Shown here piece by piece: positions 8,694 to 17,581 of a stretch of 64,000 bases of DNA (the stretch's first letter is position 1; each line of letters begins with the position of its first letter). Position numbers and translations under genes: made by a program. The stretch is taken from positions 1 through 64,000 of the forward strand of contig NZ_JACCHQ010000016.1 in NCBI RefSeq assembly GCF_016031655.1. The letters run 5' to 3'. This stretch comes from Bradyrhizobium glycinis (GTDB lineage Bacteria; Pseudomonadota; Alphaproteobacteria; Rhizobiales; Xanthobacteraceae). The notes beneath the pieces were generated by a model. That model did not search any database. It saw only the letters and a list, made by a program, of their open reading frames with translations, and was not told the DNA's origin.

Positions 8694-11600
8694 GTGGCAG
8701 GGCGGCAGCGAATAGACCGCGTCAGGCGCCAATACAATCAATGGGTCGCCAACCAGACGCTGGAAGATTACGCCCTGCGCTTCACCGCCAAGAGCGCGCG
8801 GCGCTGGTCCGCCGCCCGCGTCGCCAACACGGCACTGGGCGCGATCTCGTTCCTGGCGATGGAGGCGATCGGCGGGACCATCACGCTGAACTATGGCGTC
8901 ACCAACGCGACTGCCGCCATCGTCGTGGTCTCCATCATCATCTTCGGCTGCGGGGTGCCCATTGCGTATTATGCCGCCAAATGCGGCATCGACATCGACC
9001 TGCTGACGCGGGGTGCCGGCTTCGGTTACATCGGCTCAACCGTCACCTCGCTGATCTACGCCTCCTTCACCTTCATCTTCTTCGCGATCGAGGCCGTGAT
9101 CCTCGCCTCCGCGCTCGAGATGTGCTTCGGGATTCCGCGGCCCGTCGGCTATCTGATCAGCGCCGTCGTCATCATCCCACTGGTGGCCTACGGCATCACA
9201 CTGATCAGCCGCTTCCAATTGTGGACGCAGCCGCTGTGGGTGATCCTTCACATCATTCCGTTCGCCGCGATCGCCTGGCACAACCCGCACTCCTTTGCGG
9301 AGTGGCACAAGTTCTCCGGCGAGCACGGCAATCTCAACGGGCATTTCGATCTGCTGTTGTTCGGCGTTGCGGCCTCGGTCGTGTTCTCGCTGGTGGCGCA
9401 GATCGGCGAGCAGGTCGACTTCCTGCGCTTCCTGCCGCGCGACCGCCGGGCTTCCAGGACCTCCTGGTGGGTGGCGCTGATGAGCGCGGGCCCAGGCTGG
9501 ATCGTGCTGGGCGCGCTGAAGCTGCTGGCCGGCTCGTTCCTCGCCTTCTTCGCGCTCAGCCATGGCGTGCCGCCCGAGGAGGCCGCCGAGCCGGCGCACA
9601 TGTATCTCGAAGCATTCCGCTACGTGCTGTCGCAGCCTGACCTCGCCCTGGCCCTGACCGGCACCTTCGTGATCCTGTCGCAGGTTAAGATCAACGTCAC
9701 CAACGCCTATGCCGGCTCGATCGCCTGGTCGAACTTCTTCTCGCGCTTGACCCACAGCCATCCCGGGCGCGTGGTCTGGCTGGTATTCAACGTCATCGTG
9801 GCCCTGCTGCTGATGGAGATCGGCGTCTACAAGGCCCTGGAGCAGACGCTGGCGCTCTATTCCAACGTCGCGATCGCCTGGGTCGGCGCGCTGGTCGCCG
9901 ACCTCGTCATCAACAAGCCGCTCGGATTGCGGCCGCAGCAGATCGAGTTCAAGCGCGCCCATCTCTACGACGTCAATCCGGTCGGCGTGGGAGCGATGAC
10001 CATCGCGACCATCGTCTCGATCAGCGCCTTCTACGGCCTGTTCGGGCCGACCGCGAAGGCGCTGTCGGCCTTCATCGCGCTCGCGGCGGCCTTCCTGACC
10101 GCGCCGTTGATCGCCTGGGCCACGGACGGCAAGTACTACATCGCGCGCAAGCCGAAGCGGAGCTGGCAGAACATCGAGGCGATCCAGTGCTGCATCTGCG
10201 AGCACTCGTTCGAGCCGGAGGACATGGCCTCCTGCCCCGCTTATGCGGGCCCGATCTGCTCGCTGTGCTGTTCGCTGGATGCGCGCTGCCACGATCTCTG
10301 CAAGCCCCACGCGAGATTCCAGGCGCAGGTGTCGGAGACCCTGGGCCGGCTGATGCCGCAGCCGATCTACGCCCGGATCAACTCGCAGGTCGGCCACTAT
10401 ATCGGCGTGTTCGTGGTCTCCGCCGGCCTGATCGCCCTGGTGCTGGGACTGATCTATCTGCAGACGTCGGCGAGCGTTCACGGCGACAACGAGCTCGTGT
10501 CCGACGTGCTGTGGAAGGTGTTCTTCTCGCTGAGCATCATCATCGGCGTGGTGGCGTGGCTGTTCGTGCTGGCGCAGCAGAGCCGCCGCGCCGCCGAGGC
10601 CGAGACGCGGCGGCAGACCGCGCTGCTGATCCAGGAGATCGATGCGCACAAGCGCACCGACGCCGAGCTCCAGCGTGCCAAGGAAGTCGCCGAATCCGCC
10701 AACCTCGCCAAGAGCCGCTACGTGGTCGGGCTGAGCCACGAGCTGCGCTCGCCGCTCAATGCGATCAGCGGCTATGCGCAGCTGCTCGAGCAGGATACGA
10801 GCCTCGGCGCCAAGCCGCGCGACCAGGTCCGCGTCGTCCGCCGCAGCGCCGACCATCTCTCCGGCTTGATCGACGGCATCCTCGACATCTCCAAGATCGA
10901 GGCGGGGCGGCTGTATCTGTCGCGCGACGAGGTGCGCTTGAGCGAATTCCTCGACCAGCTCGTCGGCATGTTCCGTCTCCAGGCCGCCGCCAAGGGCATC
11001 GATTTCGTGTTCAGGCGGCCGCCAACGCTGCCGCGCGTGGTCTATGCCGACGAGAAGCGGCTGCGTCAGGTGCTGATCAACCTGCTCTCGAACGCCATCA
11101 AGTTCACCCAGTCCGGCAGCGTGCAGTTCGTGGTGCACTACCGCAGCCCGGTCGCCGAGTTCGAGGTGATCGACACCGGCCCGGGCATCCAGGGCGGCGA
11201 TCTCGAACGCATCTTCGCGCCGTTCGAACGGGGTGCGCTCGGCGCCTCGCAGCCGCAGACCGGCACCGGCCTCGGACTCACCATCAGCCGCCTGCTCGCC
11301 GGCGTGATGGGCGGCGACATCAAGGTCACGAGCACGGTCGGCACGGGCTCGACGTTCAAGGTCAAGATCCTGCTCTCGGAGGTCACCAATCCCCAGCGCA
11401 TCGCGCCGGTGGAGGCGCCGGTCTCCGGTTATCACGGCCCGCGCAAGACCATCCTCGTCACTGACGATGATCCCGTGCATCGCGACCTCCTGCGCGAGGT
11501 GCTGACGCCGCTCGGCTTCATCCTGCTCAGCGCGCCCGACGGCGCCGGCTGCCTTGCGCTGGCGCAGCATTGCCGGCCCGATCTGTTCCTGCTCGACATC

Positions 11601-12065
11601 TCGATGCCCGCCATGGATGGCTGGGCCGTCGCAGAGGCCTTGCGCGCCAGCGGCCATCATCAGGCGCGCATCCTGATGGTATCGGCAAGCGCGCTCGAGG
11701 CTCATGGCGCGCCGCTGGCGCAGCCCTTCCACGACGGCTACCTGATGAAGCCGATCGACATCCCGCGGTTGCTGGAGACGATTCGCCAGCTTCTCAAGAT
11801 CGAATGGCAATACGGCTCGGACGAGGTCGCAGCGCCTTTCTGGCATCCGGAGACGGGATCGAAGCCGCCGCTACGGCACATCGAGGCGCTGATCGGGCTC
11901 GGCCAGATCGGCTACGTCAAGGGCATTCAGCTGAAGCTGGACGAGATCCGCAGCGAGCACCCCGAGCATGCCGACTTCGTCGCGCAGATGCGGTCGCTGG
12001 TCGATCGCTTCGATCTCGACCTGTACATGGCCACATTGAAGACGTTGCATGCTTATGAGCATTGA
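8694..12065 (+). CDS. NCS1 permease - Cys-rich module - hybrid histidine kinase - receiver fusion
   Basis: A 1123-residue multidomain membrane protein. Residues about 1-485 are a complete NCS1 (cytosine/purine/allantoin) permease-like domain with about 12 membrane spans ('NQTLEDYALRFT' near 20-31, 'GGTITLNYGVTNA' near 60-72). Residues 499-536 hold nine cysteines (499, 500, 502, 514, 522, 525, 526, 532, 536), suggesting a metal or redox site. Two more spans follow (about 567-587, 604-626), then a kinase with His682 in 'GLSHELRSPLNAI', N-box Asn800, G1 'DTGPGI' and G2 'TGTGLGL' near 856-862. A receiver follows with Asp968 and Lys1019. The design recalls CbrA, in which an SLC5 transporter is fused to a kinase. 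GTG 8694 is favoured by its GGGAG; GTG 8685 is the alternative. It probably senses a nitrogen compound for the divergent amide operon (inference). Confidence 0.9.
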   Translation: MAGRQRIDRVRRQYNQWVANQTLEDYALRFTAKSARRWSAARVANTALGAISFLAMEAIGGTITLNYGVTNATAAIVVVSIIIFGCGVPIAYYAAKCGIDIDLLTRGAGFGYIGSTVTSLIYASFTFIFFAIEAVILASALEMCFGIPRPVGYLISAVVIIPLVAYGITLISRFQLWTQPLWVILHIIPFAAIAWHNPHSFAEWHKFSGEHGNLNGHFDLLLFGVAASVVFSLVAQIGEQVDFLRFLPRDRRASRTSWWVALMSAGPGWIVLGALKLLAGSFLAFFALSHGVPPEEAAEPAHMYLEAFRYVLSQPDLALALTGTFVILSQVKINVTNAYAGSIAWSNFFSRLTHSHPGRVVWLVFNVIVALLLMEIGVYKALEQTLALYSNVAIAWVGALVADLVINKPLGLRPQQIEFKRAHLYDVNPVGVGAMTIATIVSISAFYGLFGPTAKALSAFIALAAAFLTAPLIAWATDGKYYIARKPKRSWQNIEAIQCCICEHSFEPEDMASCPAYAGPICSLCCSLDARCHDLCKPHARFQAQVSETLGRLMPQPIYARINSQVGHYIGVFVVSAGLIALVLGLIYLQTSASVHGDNELVSDVLWKVFFSLSIIIGVVAWLFVLAQQSRRAAEAETRRQTALLIQEIDAHKRTDAELQRAKEVAESANLAKSRYVVGLSHELRSPLNAISGYAQLLEQDTSLGAKPRDQVRVVRRSADHLSGLIDGILDISKIEAGRLYLSRDEVRLSEFLDQLVGMFRLQAAAKGIDFVFRRPPTLPRVVYADEKRLRQVLINLLSNAIKFTQSGSVQFVVHYRSPVAEFEVIDTGPGIQGGDLERIFAPFERGALGASQPQTGTGLGLTISRLLAGVMGGDIKVTSTVGTGSTFKVKILLSEVTNPQRIAPVEAPVSGYHGPRKTILVTDDDPVHRDLLREVLTPLGFILLSAPDGAGCLALAQHCRPDLFLLDISMPAMDGWAVAEALRASGHHQARILMVSASALEAHGAPLAQPFHDGYLMKPIDIPRLLETIRQLLKIEWQYGSDEVAAPFWHPETGSKPPLRHIEALIGLGQIGYVKGIQLKLDEIRSEHPEHADFVAQMRSLVDRFDLDLYMATLKTLHAYEH

Positions 12066-12975
12066 ACCGAAGAAGCGCGACGTCGCGCTCGTCGTCGACG
12101 ATTCCCCGGAGACGCTCCGGCTGCTCACTGATGCGCTCGACGGCGCCGGCATGACGGTGATGGTAGCGCTCGACGGCGCCGCGGCGATGCGCATCATCGA
12201 CCAGATCACGCCCGACATCATCCTGCTCGATGCCGTGATGCCCGGCATCGACGGTTTCGAGACCTGCCGCCGGCTCAAGCGCGATGCGGGTCTCGCCAAC
12301 GTCCCGGTCATCTTCATGACGGGTCTCGCCGAGACCGAGCACATCGTGCGTGGATTGGAAGCCGGCGGTGTCGACTACGTGACCAAGCCGATCGTGATCG
12401 AGGAGATGCTGGCGCGCATCCGCGTCCATCTCGGCAATGCCCGGCTGACCCAGAGCGCGCGCGCCGCGCTCGATGTCTCCGGCCGTTTCCTGTTCGCAGT
12501 CAATCGCCAGGGCAGCGTGCTGTGGGCGACGCCGCAGGCGCAGAAGCTGCTATCCGACCATCACGGCGCGCAGGCCGACGACTTCGTGCTGCCGCCGGCG
12601 CTGCTGCAATGGCTCGAGCAGGCGAAGGCCAAGAGCGGCTCGAAATCCCAGGCAGCGTCGCTGCCCGACAATCCTCAGCTCCGCGTCTACTACATGGGCG
12701 AGACCGCACCGAACGAATTCCTGCTGCGGCTGTCCAAGGAAGCCGGCACCGCACTGCCGCCCGAATTCACCAGCGAGCTCGGCCTCACGACACGCGAAGG
12801 CGAGGTGCTGGCCTGGCTCAGCAAGGGCAAGACCAACCGCGACATCGCGCAAATTCTGGGCCTCAGCCCGCGCACGGTCGACAAGCATCTGGAGCAGATC
12901 TACGCCAAGCTCGGCGTCGAGAACCGGACCGCGGCGGCGGCGATCGCCGCGAATGCGACGAGACGGAATTCGTAG
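12049..12975 (+). CDS. REC-LuxR two-component response regulator
   Basis: A 308-residue DNA-binding response regulator. The receiver domain spans about residues 11-125 with acidic pocket Asp17-Asp18, phospho-acceptor Asp61 in 'ILLDAVMPGIDG' and Lys113. A linker of about 110 residues has a PAS-like look ('RFLFAVNRQGSVLWAT'). A LuxR/NarL helix-turn-helix lies near 242-300 ('LTTREGEVLAWLSKGKTNRDIA'). The start overlaps the end of the permease-kinase gene by 17 bases (ATG 12049; ATG 12055 is also possible), so the two are translationally linked and almost surely a cognate pair. It probably regulates the divergent urt-fmd-ami operon, though no target site is proven. Confidence 0.92.
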   Translation: MLMSIEPKKRDVALVVDDSPETLRLLTDALDGAGMTVMVALDGAAAMRIIDQITPDIILLDAVMPGIDGFETCRRLKRDAGLANVPVIFMTGLAETEHIVRGLEAGGVDYVTKPIVIEEMLARIRVHLGNARLTQSARAALDVSGRFLFAVNRQGSVLWATPQAQKLLSDHHGAQADDFVLPPALLQWLEQAKAKSGSKSQAASLPDNPQLRVYYMGETAPNEFLLRLSKEAGTALPPEFTSELGLTTREGEVLAWLSKGKTNRDIAQILGLSPRTVDKHLEQIYAKLGVENRTAAAAIAANATRRNS

Positions 12976-13017
12976 CGGCGGTGTAGATGAGTTGAAGCGC
13001 TGCCAACCGAGCAAACG

Positions 13018-13172
13018 GTGTCGTCCCGGACAAGCGCGCCTCAAGCGCGCGCCGATCCGGGACCCATAACCCCAGGGAGTAGTTTGGCGAAGACTCGGAG
13101 TGACCAGCTCGCTTCATAACCACTCCCTGTGGTTATGGGTCCCGGGCTCGCTTCGCGCCCCGGGACGACAGT
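13018..13172. repeat. Intergenic inverted repeat, family R5 (copy 1)
   Basis: The outer arms are TCGTCCCGG and its complement, the inner arms read GGGACCCATAACC and GGTTATGGGTCCC, and short GCGCGC tracts separate them. It lies between the convergent ends of the response-regulator gene and the monooxygenase gene, a natural place for a bidirectional terminator. Related copies are at 41757-41855 and 55139-55260. Confidence 0.8.
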
Positions 13173-13208
13173 GGAGGGCGAGGCGAGCGCGTCGCCTCCC
13201 CTGCTACA

Positions 13209-14711
13209 TCACCCGTAGACAAACGCCTTGTCGTCGAGGTCCGTCTTCGGGATCTCGTCCTTCTCGGTCCAGTAGTCCTGGCTGTGCTGCCATTCCGGCT
13301 TGTCGCCGCGCTTGGGCAACAGGTCCATGTTGCGCATCATGTAGCCGGGGTTGAAGTTCTCCGGATCGATCCAGGGCAGGATCGGCATGTTGTGGTCTTC
13401 AGGCCGCAGCTTGACTTCGACCTTCCTTGCACCCTTCGCCTTCATGTGGCCGAGCAACCGGCAGACGAAATCGGCGACGAGGTCGACCCGCAGCGTCCAG
13501 CTGGCGCGGAAGTAGCCGAACACCCAGACCATGTTCGGCACGCCCGTGAACATCATGCCGCGATAGGTGACGGTGTCGCCGAAGGCGAGCGGCTTACCGT
13601 CGATCTCGAAGGCGATGTCGCCGAGCGCGGCAAGATTGAAGCCGGTCGCGGTGACGATGACGTCGGCCTCGAGCAGCTTGCCGGACTTGAGCTGGATGCC
13701 GTTCTCGACGAAGCATTCGATCTCGTCGGTGACGACGGAGGCCTTGCCGCTGGCAATGCCCTTGAACAGGTCGGCATCCGGCACGAAGGCGATGCGCTGC
13801 CGCCACGGCCGGTATTTTGGCGTGAAGTGGGTCTCGACGTCGTAGTCGGGACCGAGCACGGCCCTGATCTGGCCGATCAGCTCTTTCTTCACCTGCTCGG
13901 GCTTGGACACGCAGAGCTTGGTGAAGGCGTCCTGCTCGAACAGGATCTTGCGCCGGACGATCTCGTGGATCCAGGCTTCGTCGACTTGCAGCCGGCGCAG
14001 CTCTTCCGCGATCTCGATCGCGTTGCGGCCGAGGCGGAAGTAAGTCGGCGAGCGCTGCAGCATGGTGACATGGGCGCACTTGTCGGTGATGTTGGGCACC
14101 AGCGTTGCCGCGGTCGCGCCCGAGCCGATCACCACGACCTTCTTGTTCGTGAGGTCGAGATCGTCGGGCCAGGTCTGCGGATGGACGATGCGGCCCTTGA
14201 AGCGGTCCATGCCCTTCCATTCCGGTGTGTAACCTTCGGAATGACGGTAATAGCCCTGGCACATCCAGAGGAAGTTCGCGGTGAAGGTCCTGGGCTCGCC
14301 GGTGTCGGTCGTCACCGCCTCGATGGTCCAGAGATTCTGCTCGCTCGACCAGCTCGCGGAATTGATCTTGTGCTTGTAACGAATGTGCCGCGCGATATCG
14401 TTCTCGTCGATCACCTCCTTCATATAGGAGAGGATCTCCTCGGCGGTCGCAATGGGCGGGCCGACCCAAGGCTTGAAGCTGTAGCCAAAGGTATGGAGAT
14501 CGCTGTCGGAGCGAATGCCGGGATAGCGATGTGTGCTCCAGGTGCCGCCGAAAGTTTCCTGCGTCTCCAGGATGACGTAGCTCGTGCCCGGAAGCTGCTT
14601 CTGGATGTGATAGGCGCTACCGATGCCGGAGATGCCGGCGCCGACGATCAGCACGTCGAAATGTTCAGAACCCTGTTTGGCCGTGGCGTGACTGCGAACA
14701 GCGACATTCAT
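13209..14711 (-). CDS. Flavin-containing monooxygenase, Baeyer-Villiger type
   Basis: A 500-residue class B flavoprotein monooxygenase. FAD is bound by 'GAGISGIGSA' at residues 24-33 and NADPH by 'GSGATAA' at 196-202. Between them is the Baeyer-Villiger fingerprint F-x-G-x(3)-H-x(3)-W at 171-181 ('FKGRIVHPQTW'), which separates these enzymes from ordinary FMOs. Such enzymes insert oxygen next to a ketone to give esters or lactones; the substrate here is unknown. It stands alone on the minus strand, with no hydrolase or alcohol dehydrogenase beside it to suggest a pathway. ATG at 14711 matches the family start. Confidence 0.88.
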   Translation of the reverse strand: MNVAVRSHATAKQGSEHFDVLIVGAGISGIGSAYHIQKQLPGTSYVILETQETFGGTWSTHRYPGIRSDSDLHTFGYSFKPWVGPPIATAEEILSYMKEVIDENDIARHIRYKHKINSASWSSEQNLWTIEAVTTDTGEPRTFTANFLWMCQGYYRHSEGYTPEWKGMDRFKGRIVHPQTWPDDLDLTNKKVVVIGSGATAATLVPNITDKCAHVTMLQRSPTYFRLGRNAIEIAEELRRLQVDEAWIHEIVRRKILFEQDAFTKLCVSKPEQVKKELIGQIRAVLGPDYDVETHFTPKYRPWRQRIAFVPDADLFKGIASGKASVVTDEIECFVENGIQLKSGKLLEADVIVTATGFNLAALGDIAFEIDGKPLAFGDTVTYRGMMFTGVPNMVWVFGYFRASWTLRVDLVADFVCRLLGHMKAKGARKVEVKLRPEDHNMPILPWIDPENFNPGYMMRNMDLLPKRGDKPEWQHSQDYWTEKDEIPKTDLDDKAFVYG

Positions 14712-14835
14712 TGTTGCTTCTATGCCTTGCTTGTCTTTGTGGCCGTCCTTGATGGACAGCGCGTTTCCTCCGCGACGGGCATGATCACCCGCCGCGCCTC
14801 CGCTTCAAAATGACATAGATCAAGTCGCGGTCAAA

Positions 14836-15594
14836 TCACAGAGCCGCACCCCAGCTCCGCGCGGTCTGCAAGATCCAGTCGCGATAGAGCGTCAGCGGCG
14901 TCAGGCCGGTCAAGCCCCCGCAACCGTCGGCGTTGTTCGGTCCTGTCGACCAGCTGATGAGGCCGACGAGCACGGGACCGTTCGGCCTGTCCTCGAACAC
15001 GGGACCGCCGGAATCGCCGGTGCAGGCGCCAATTCCGTCGCGAACACCGTTGGTTACCGGATCGACCAGGCGAATCTGGAGCGTGCCGGGCTGTCCGGTT
15101 GCAACGAGGCCGGCAACGCGCGTCGTGCCGCCGCTCTTGCCGTCACCGCGAACCGTGACGCCGATGCCGGCGATGACGAAGCGGCTGCCGACCTGAATCG
15201 GAATGGTCGGCGCGCCGACCATCACCGTGGATTTTCCTTTCAATGGAATTTCCAATTGCAGCAGCGCCACGTCGGCGGTGGCGCGATGCGCCTGCATCGC
15301 CTGCATGTTGAAATTCGGATGGATCGCGACGGTGCGCACGTTCAGCAATTGCGGCTGGCCGTCGGCGCCGCGATCGACGACCTTGTAGTCCGCGCCGGGC
15401 TGCACGCAATGGGCGACCGTCAACACCAGCTTCGGGGCGATCAGGCTGCCGGTGCAGAAATTGCCGCGCGAGCCGACAATGGTGACGACGGCGCGGGCGA
15501 CGCCGTCGGCCTGCGGCGTGCCGCCGCCGACGATGGCGAAGGCTGGCGTCGCAAGCAGCAGCGCGGCTGCGATGAAAGCGGCAGGCATCTTCAT
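14836..15594 (-). CDS. Secreted trypsin-like serine protease
   Basis: A 252-residue S1-family protease. Signal peptide 1-20 (MKMPAAFIAAALLLATPAFA) is followed directly by 'IVGGG', the same N-terminus that activated trypsin has. Catalytic triad: His62 in 'TVAHC', Asp108 in 'TADVALLQL' and Ser195 in 'TGDSGGP'. Cys48-Cys63 and Cys191-Cys225-type pairs suggest disulfides in the periplasm or outside. The mature Ile would be exposed by signal peptidase alone, so no zymogen step is apparent. ATG 15594 fits the signal peptide best; ATG 15606 is the alternative. The frame extends falsely upstream across the antisense HAD gene. The target is unknown. Confidence 0.88.
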   Translation of the reverse strand: MKMPAAFIAAALLLATPAFAIVGGGTPQADGVARAVVTIVGSRGNFCTGSLIAPKLVLTVAHCVQPGADYKVVDRGADGQPQLLNVRTVAIHPNFNMQAMQAHRATADVALLQLEIPLKGKSTVMVGAPTIPIQVGSRFVIAGIGVTVRGDGKSGGTTRVAGLVATGQPGTLQIRLVDPVTNGVRDGIGACTGDSGGPVFEDRPNGPVLVGLISWSTGPNNADGCGGLTGLTPLTLYRDWILQTARSWGAAL

Positions 15595-15693
15595 GGGAAC
15601 AGGCATCGGATGAAGGCGGGCGATTGCTTCGGACTGGTTCTTGGCGATAGCGCATGCTAGCCCTGTTGGAAAGCAATTGACGAGGGCAGGACC

Positions 15694-16329
15694 TTGGCGA
15701 TCGAGGCGGTGATCTTTGATTTCGGCGGCGTGCTGACGAGCTCGCCCTTCGAGGCGTTCACGCGGTTCGAGACCGAACGCGGCCTGCCCGCCGATATCAT
15801 CCGGCGCACCAACGCCGCCAATCATCTGGAAAACGCCTGGGCCAAATTCGAGCGGGCCGAGGTCGATATCGAGACGTTCGACGAATTGTTCGCTGCCGAA
15901 TCGCTCGCGCTCGGCGCGGAGGTGCGCGGTCGTGACGTGCTGCCGCTGCTGCAGGGCGATCTGCGCCCGGAGATGGTCGAGGCCCTGAAGCGCATCAAGG
16001 CGAAATTCAAGACCGGCTGCATCACCAACAATCTGCCGGCCAACGCGATCGGCAGCATGACGGGGCGCTCCCTCTATATCGCCGAAGTCATGGTGCTGTT
16101 CGATCACGTCATCGAATCCGCCAAGATCGGCCTGCGCAAGCCGGATCCACGCATCTACCAGATGATGGTCGAGACGCTGAAGGTCGATCCGAACAATTGC
16201 GTTTATCTGGACGATCTCGGCGTCAACCTGAAGCCGGCGCGTCAGATGGGCATGACGACGATCAAGGTCACGAGCGGGGCGCAGGCGATCGCGGAGCTGG
16301 AGAAGGCGACGGGGCTGAAGCTGCGGTAG
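15694..16329 (+). CDS. HAD-superfamily hydrolase, epoxide-hydrolase-N-domain-like
   Basis: A 211-residue HAD hydrolase. Motif I is 'IFDFGGVL' with the nucleophile Asp9 but Gly rather than Asp two residues later. Motif II is 'CITNN' near 109-113, motif III 'GLRKPDPRIY' near 147-156, and motif IV 'VYLDDLGVN' near 169-177. Helical cap residues lie between motifs I and II. The DFGGV form is common in the subfamily related to the N-terminal phosphatase domain of soluble epoxide hydrolase. TTG at 15694 is the likely start, with GGCAGGA upstream. The gene is divergent from the protease. The substrate cannot be told from sequence. Confidence 0.85.
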   Translation: MAIEAVIFDFGGVLTSSPFEAFTRFETERGLPADIIRRTNAANHLENAWAKFERAEVDIETFDELFAAESLALGAEVRGRDVLPLLQGDLRPEMVEALKRIKAKFKTGCITNNLPANAIGSMTGRSLYIAEVMVLFDHVIESAKIGLRKPDPRIYQMMVETLKVDPNNCVYLDDLGVNLKPARQMGMTTIKVTSGAQAIAELEKATGLKLR

Positions 16330-16342
16330 CGTGTCATTCTCC

Positions 16343-16420
16343 GTCATTGCGAGCGCAGCGAAGCAATCCAGACTGCATCCGCGGAGGAATTCTGGATTGC
16401 TTCGCTGCGCTCGCAATGAC
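16343..16420. repeat. Intergenic inverted repeat, family R3 (copy 1), perfect 30-bp arms
   Basis: GTCATTGCGAGCGCAGCGAA continuing to CCAGA at the left is matched by its exact complement at the right, giving about 30 paired bases around an 18-base loop. It lies between the convergent HAD and mtnA genes. Related copies are at 37216-37306 and 39876-39946. Confidence 0.85.
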
Positions 16421-16449
16421 GGCCGTGGCGAGATATCGCCCGGCCAAGG

Positions 16450-17556
16450 CTACTTCACCGCAGCAGAGCTCCGCTCCGGAAACGCCGCCGCCAGCGATGC
16501 GCGATCCGGCTTCAGCACGCCGCGCTCGGTGATGAGACCGGTGACGAGCCGCGCCGGTGTCACGTCGAAGGCGTAGTTCGCGACCGGCGAGCTCTCGGGC
16601 ACGATGCGCACTGTCTCCAGCCGGCCGTCCGAGGTGCGGCCGGTCATGTCGGTGACCTCCACGCCGCTGCGCTGCTCGATCGGGATGTCGCGGATGCCGT
16701 CATGAACGGCGAAATCGATCGTCGGCGACGGCAGCGCGACGTAGAACGGCACGCCGTTGTCATGCGCGGCCAGCGCCTTGAGGTAAGTGCCGATCTTGTT
16801 GCAGACATCGCCATTGGCGGCGACGCGGTCGGTGCCGACGATGGCAAGATCGACCATGCCATGCTGCATCAGGTGCCCGCCGGTATTGTCCGGGATCACC
16901 GTGTGCGGCACGCCGTGATGGCCGAGCTCCCAGGCGGTGAGCGAGGCGCCCTGGTTGCGCGGACGCGTCTCGTCGACCCAGACATGGACCTTGATGCCGC
17001 GCTCGTGCGCAAGATAGATCGGCGCCGTCGCCGTGCCCCAATCGACGGTGGCGAGCCAGCCGGCGTTGCAATGGGTCAGCACGTTGACCACGTCGCCCGG
17101 CTTTTTCGCCGCGGTCGCCTCGATCAGCTTCAGGCCGTTGTCGGCAATGCCGCGGTTGATCTCGACGTCCTGCTCGGCGATCTCGTCGGCGCGCGCATAG
17201 GCCGCTTCCGCTCGTTCCACCGGATCGATCGGCGCGAGCGAAGCGCGCATCTCGTCCAGCGCCCATTTCAGATTGATCGCGGTCGGCCGCGCCACGACGA
17301 GGGTGTCATAAGCGCGTTGCAGCCCGGCGTCGGAGGCGTCCTCGCGCATCGCGAGCGCCATGCCGTAGGCGGCGGTGGCGCCGATCAGCGGCGCGCCGCG
17401 CACAAGCATGTCGCGGATGGCAACGGCCGCATCTTCACACGAGGTCAGCTGCGCAATGACGAATTCGTGCGGCAGCCGGCGCTGATCGATCGCCCCGACC
17501 GACCAGCCGTCGCGCTCGCGCCAGATGCTGCGGAAATGCTTGCCGTCGACCTTCAT
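16450..17556 (-). CDS. mtnA: Methylthioribose-1-phosphate isomerase
   Basis: Isomerises 5-methylthioribose-1-phosphate to methylthioribulose-1-phosphate in methionine salvage. At 368 residues it is the usual length of this eIF2B-alpha-like family. The catalytic Cys163 is in 'NVLTHCNAG' and the catalytic Asp243 in 'IVGTDRVAANGD'; 'RGAPLIGATAAYG' near 53-65 binds substrate phosphate. It lies 25 bases downstream of mtnP on the same strand, and MtnP makes its substrate, so mtnPA is a functional operon. Later salvage genes (mtnB-D) are not in the window. Confidence 0.95.
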   Translation of the reverse strand: MKVDGKHFRSIWRERDGWSVGAIDQRRLPHEFVIAQLTSCEDAAVAIRDMLVRGAPLIGATAAYGMALAMREDASDAGLQRAYDTLVVARPTAINLKWALDEMRASLAPIDPVERAEAAYARADEIAEQDVEINRGIADNGLKLIEATAAKKPGDVVNVLTHCNAGWLATVDWGTATAPIYLAHERGIKVHVWVDETRPRNQGASLTAWELGHHGVPHTVIPDNTGGHLMQHGMVDLAIVGTDRVAANGDVCNKIGTYLKALAAHDNGVPFYVALPSPTIDFAVHDGIRDIPIEQRSGVEVTDMTGRTSDGRLETVRIVPESSPVANYAFDVTPARLVTGLITERGVLKPDRASLAAAFPERSSAAVK

Positions 17557-17581
17557 GGCATTCTGCCTTTTCGTTCTAGTC

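Noticed and set aside
9036..11846. 936-codon minus-strand open frame opposite the permease-kinase
   Set aside because: It is a shadow of the plus-strand fusion gene, with no ribosome-binding site and no family resemblance.
14836..16416. 526-residue form of the trypsin-like protease
   Set aside because: The extra N-terminus lies antisense to the HAD hydrolase and lacks motifs; the signal peptide defines a start at 15594.
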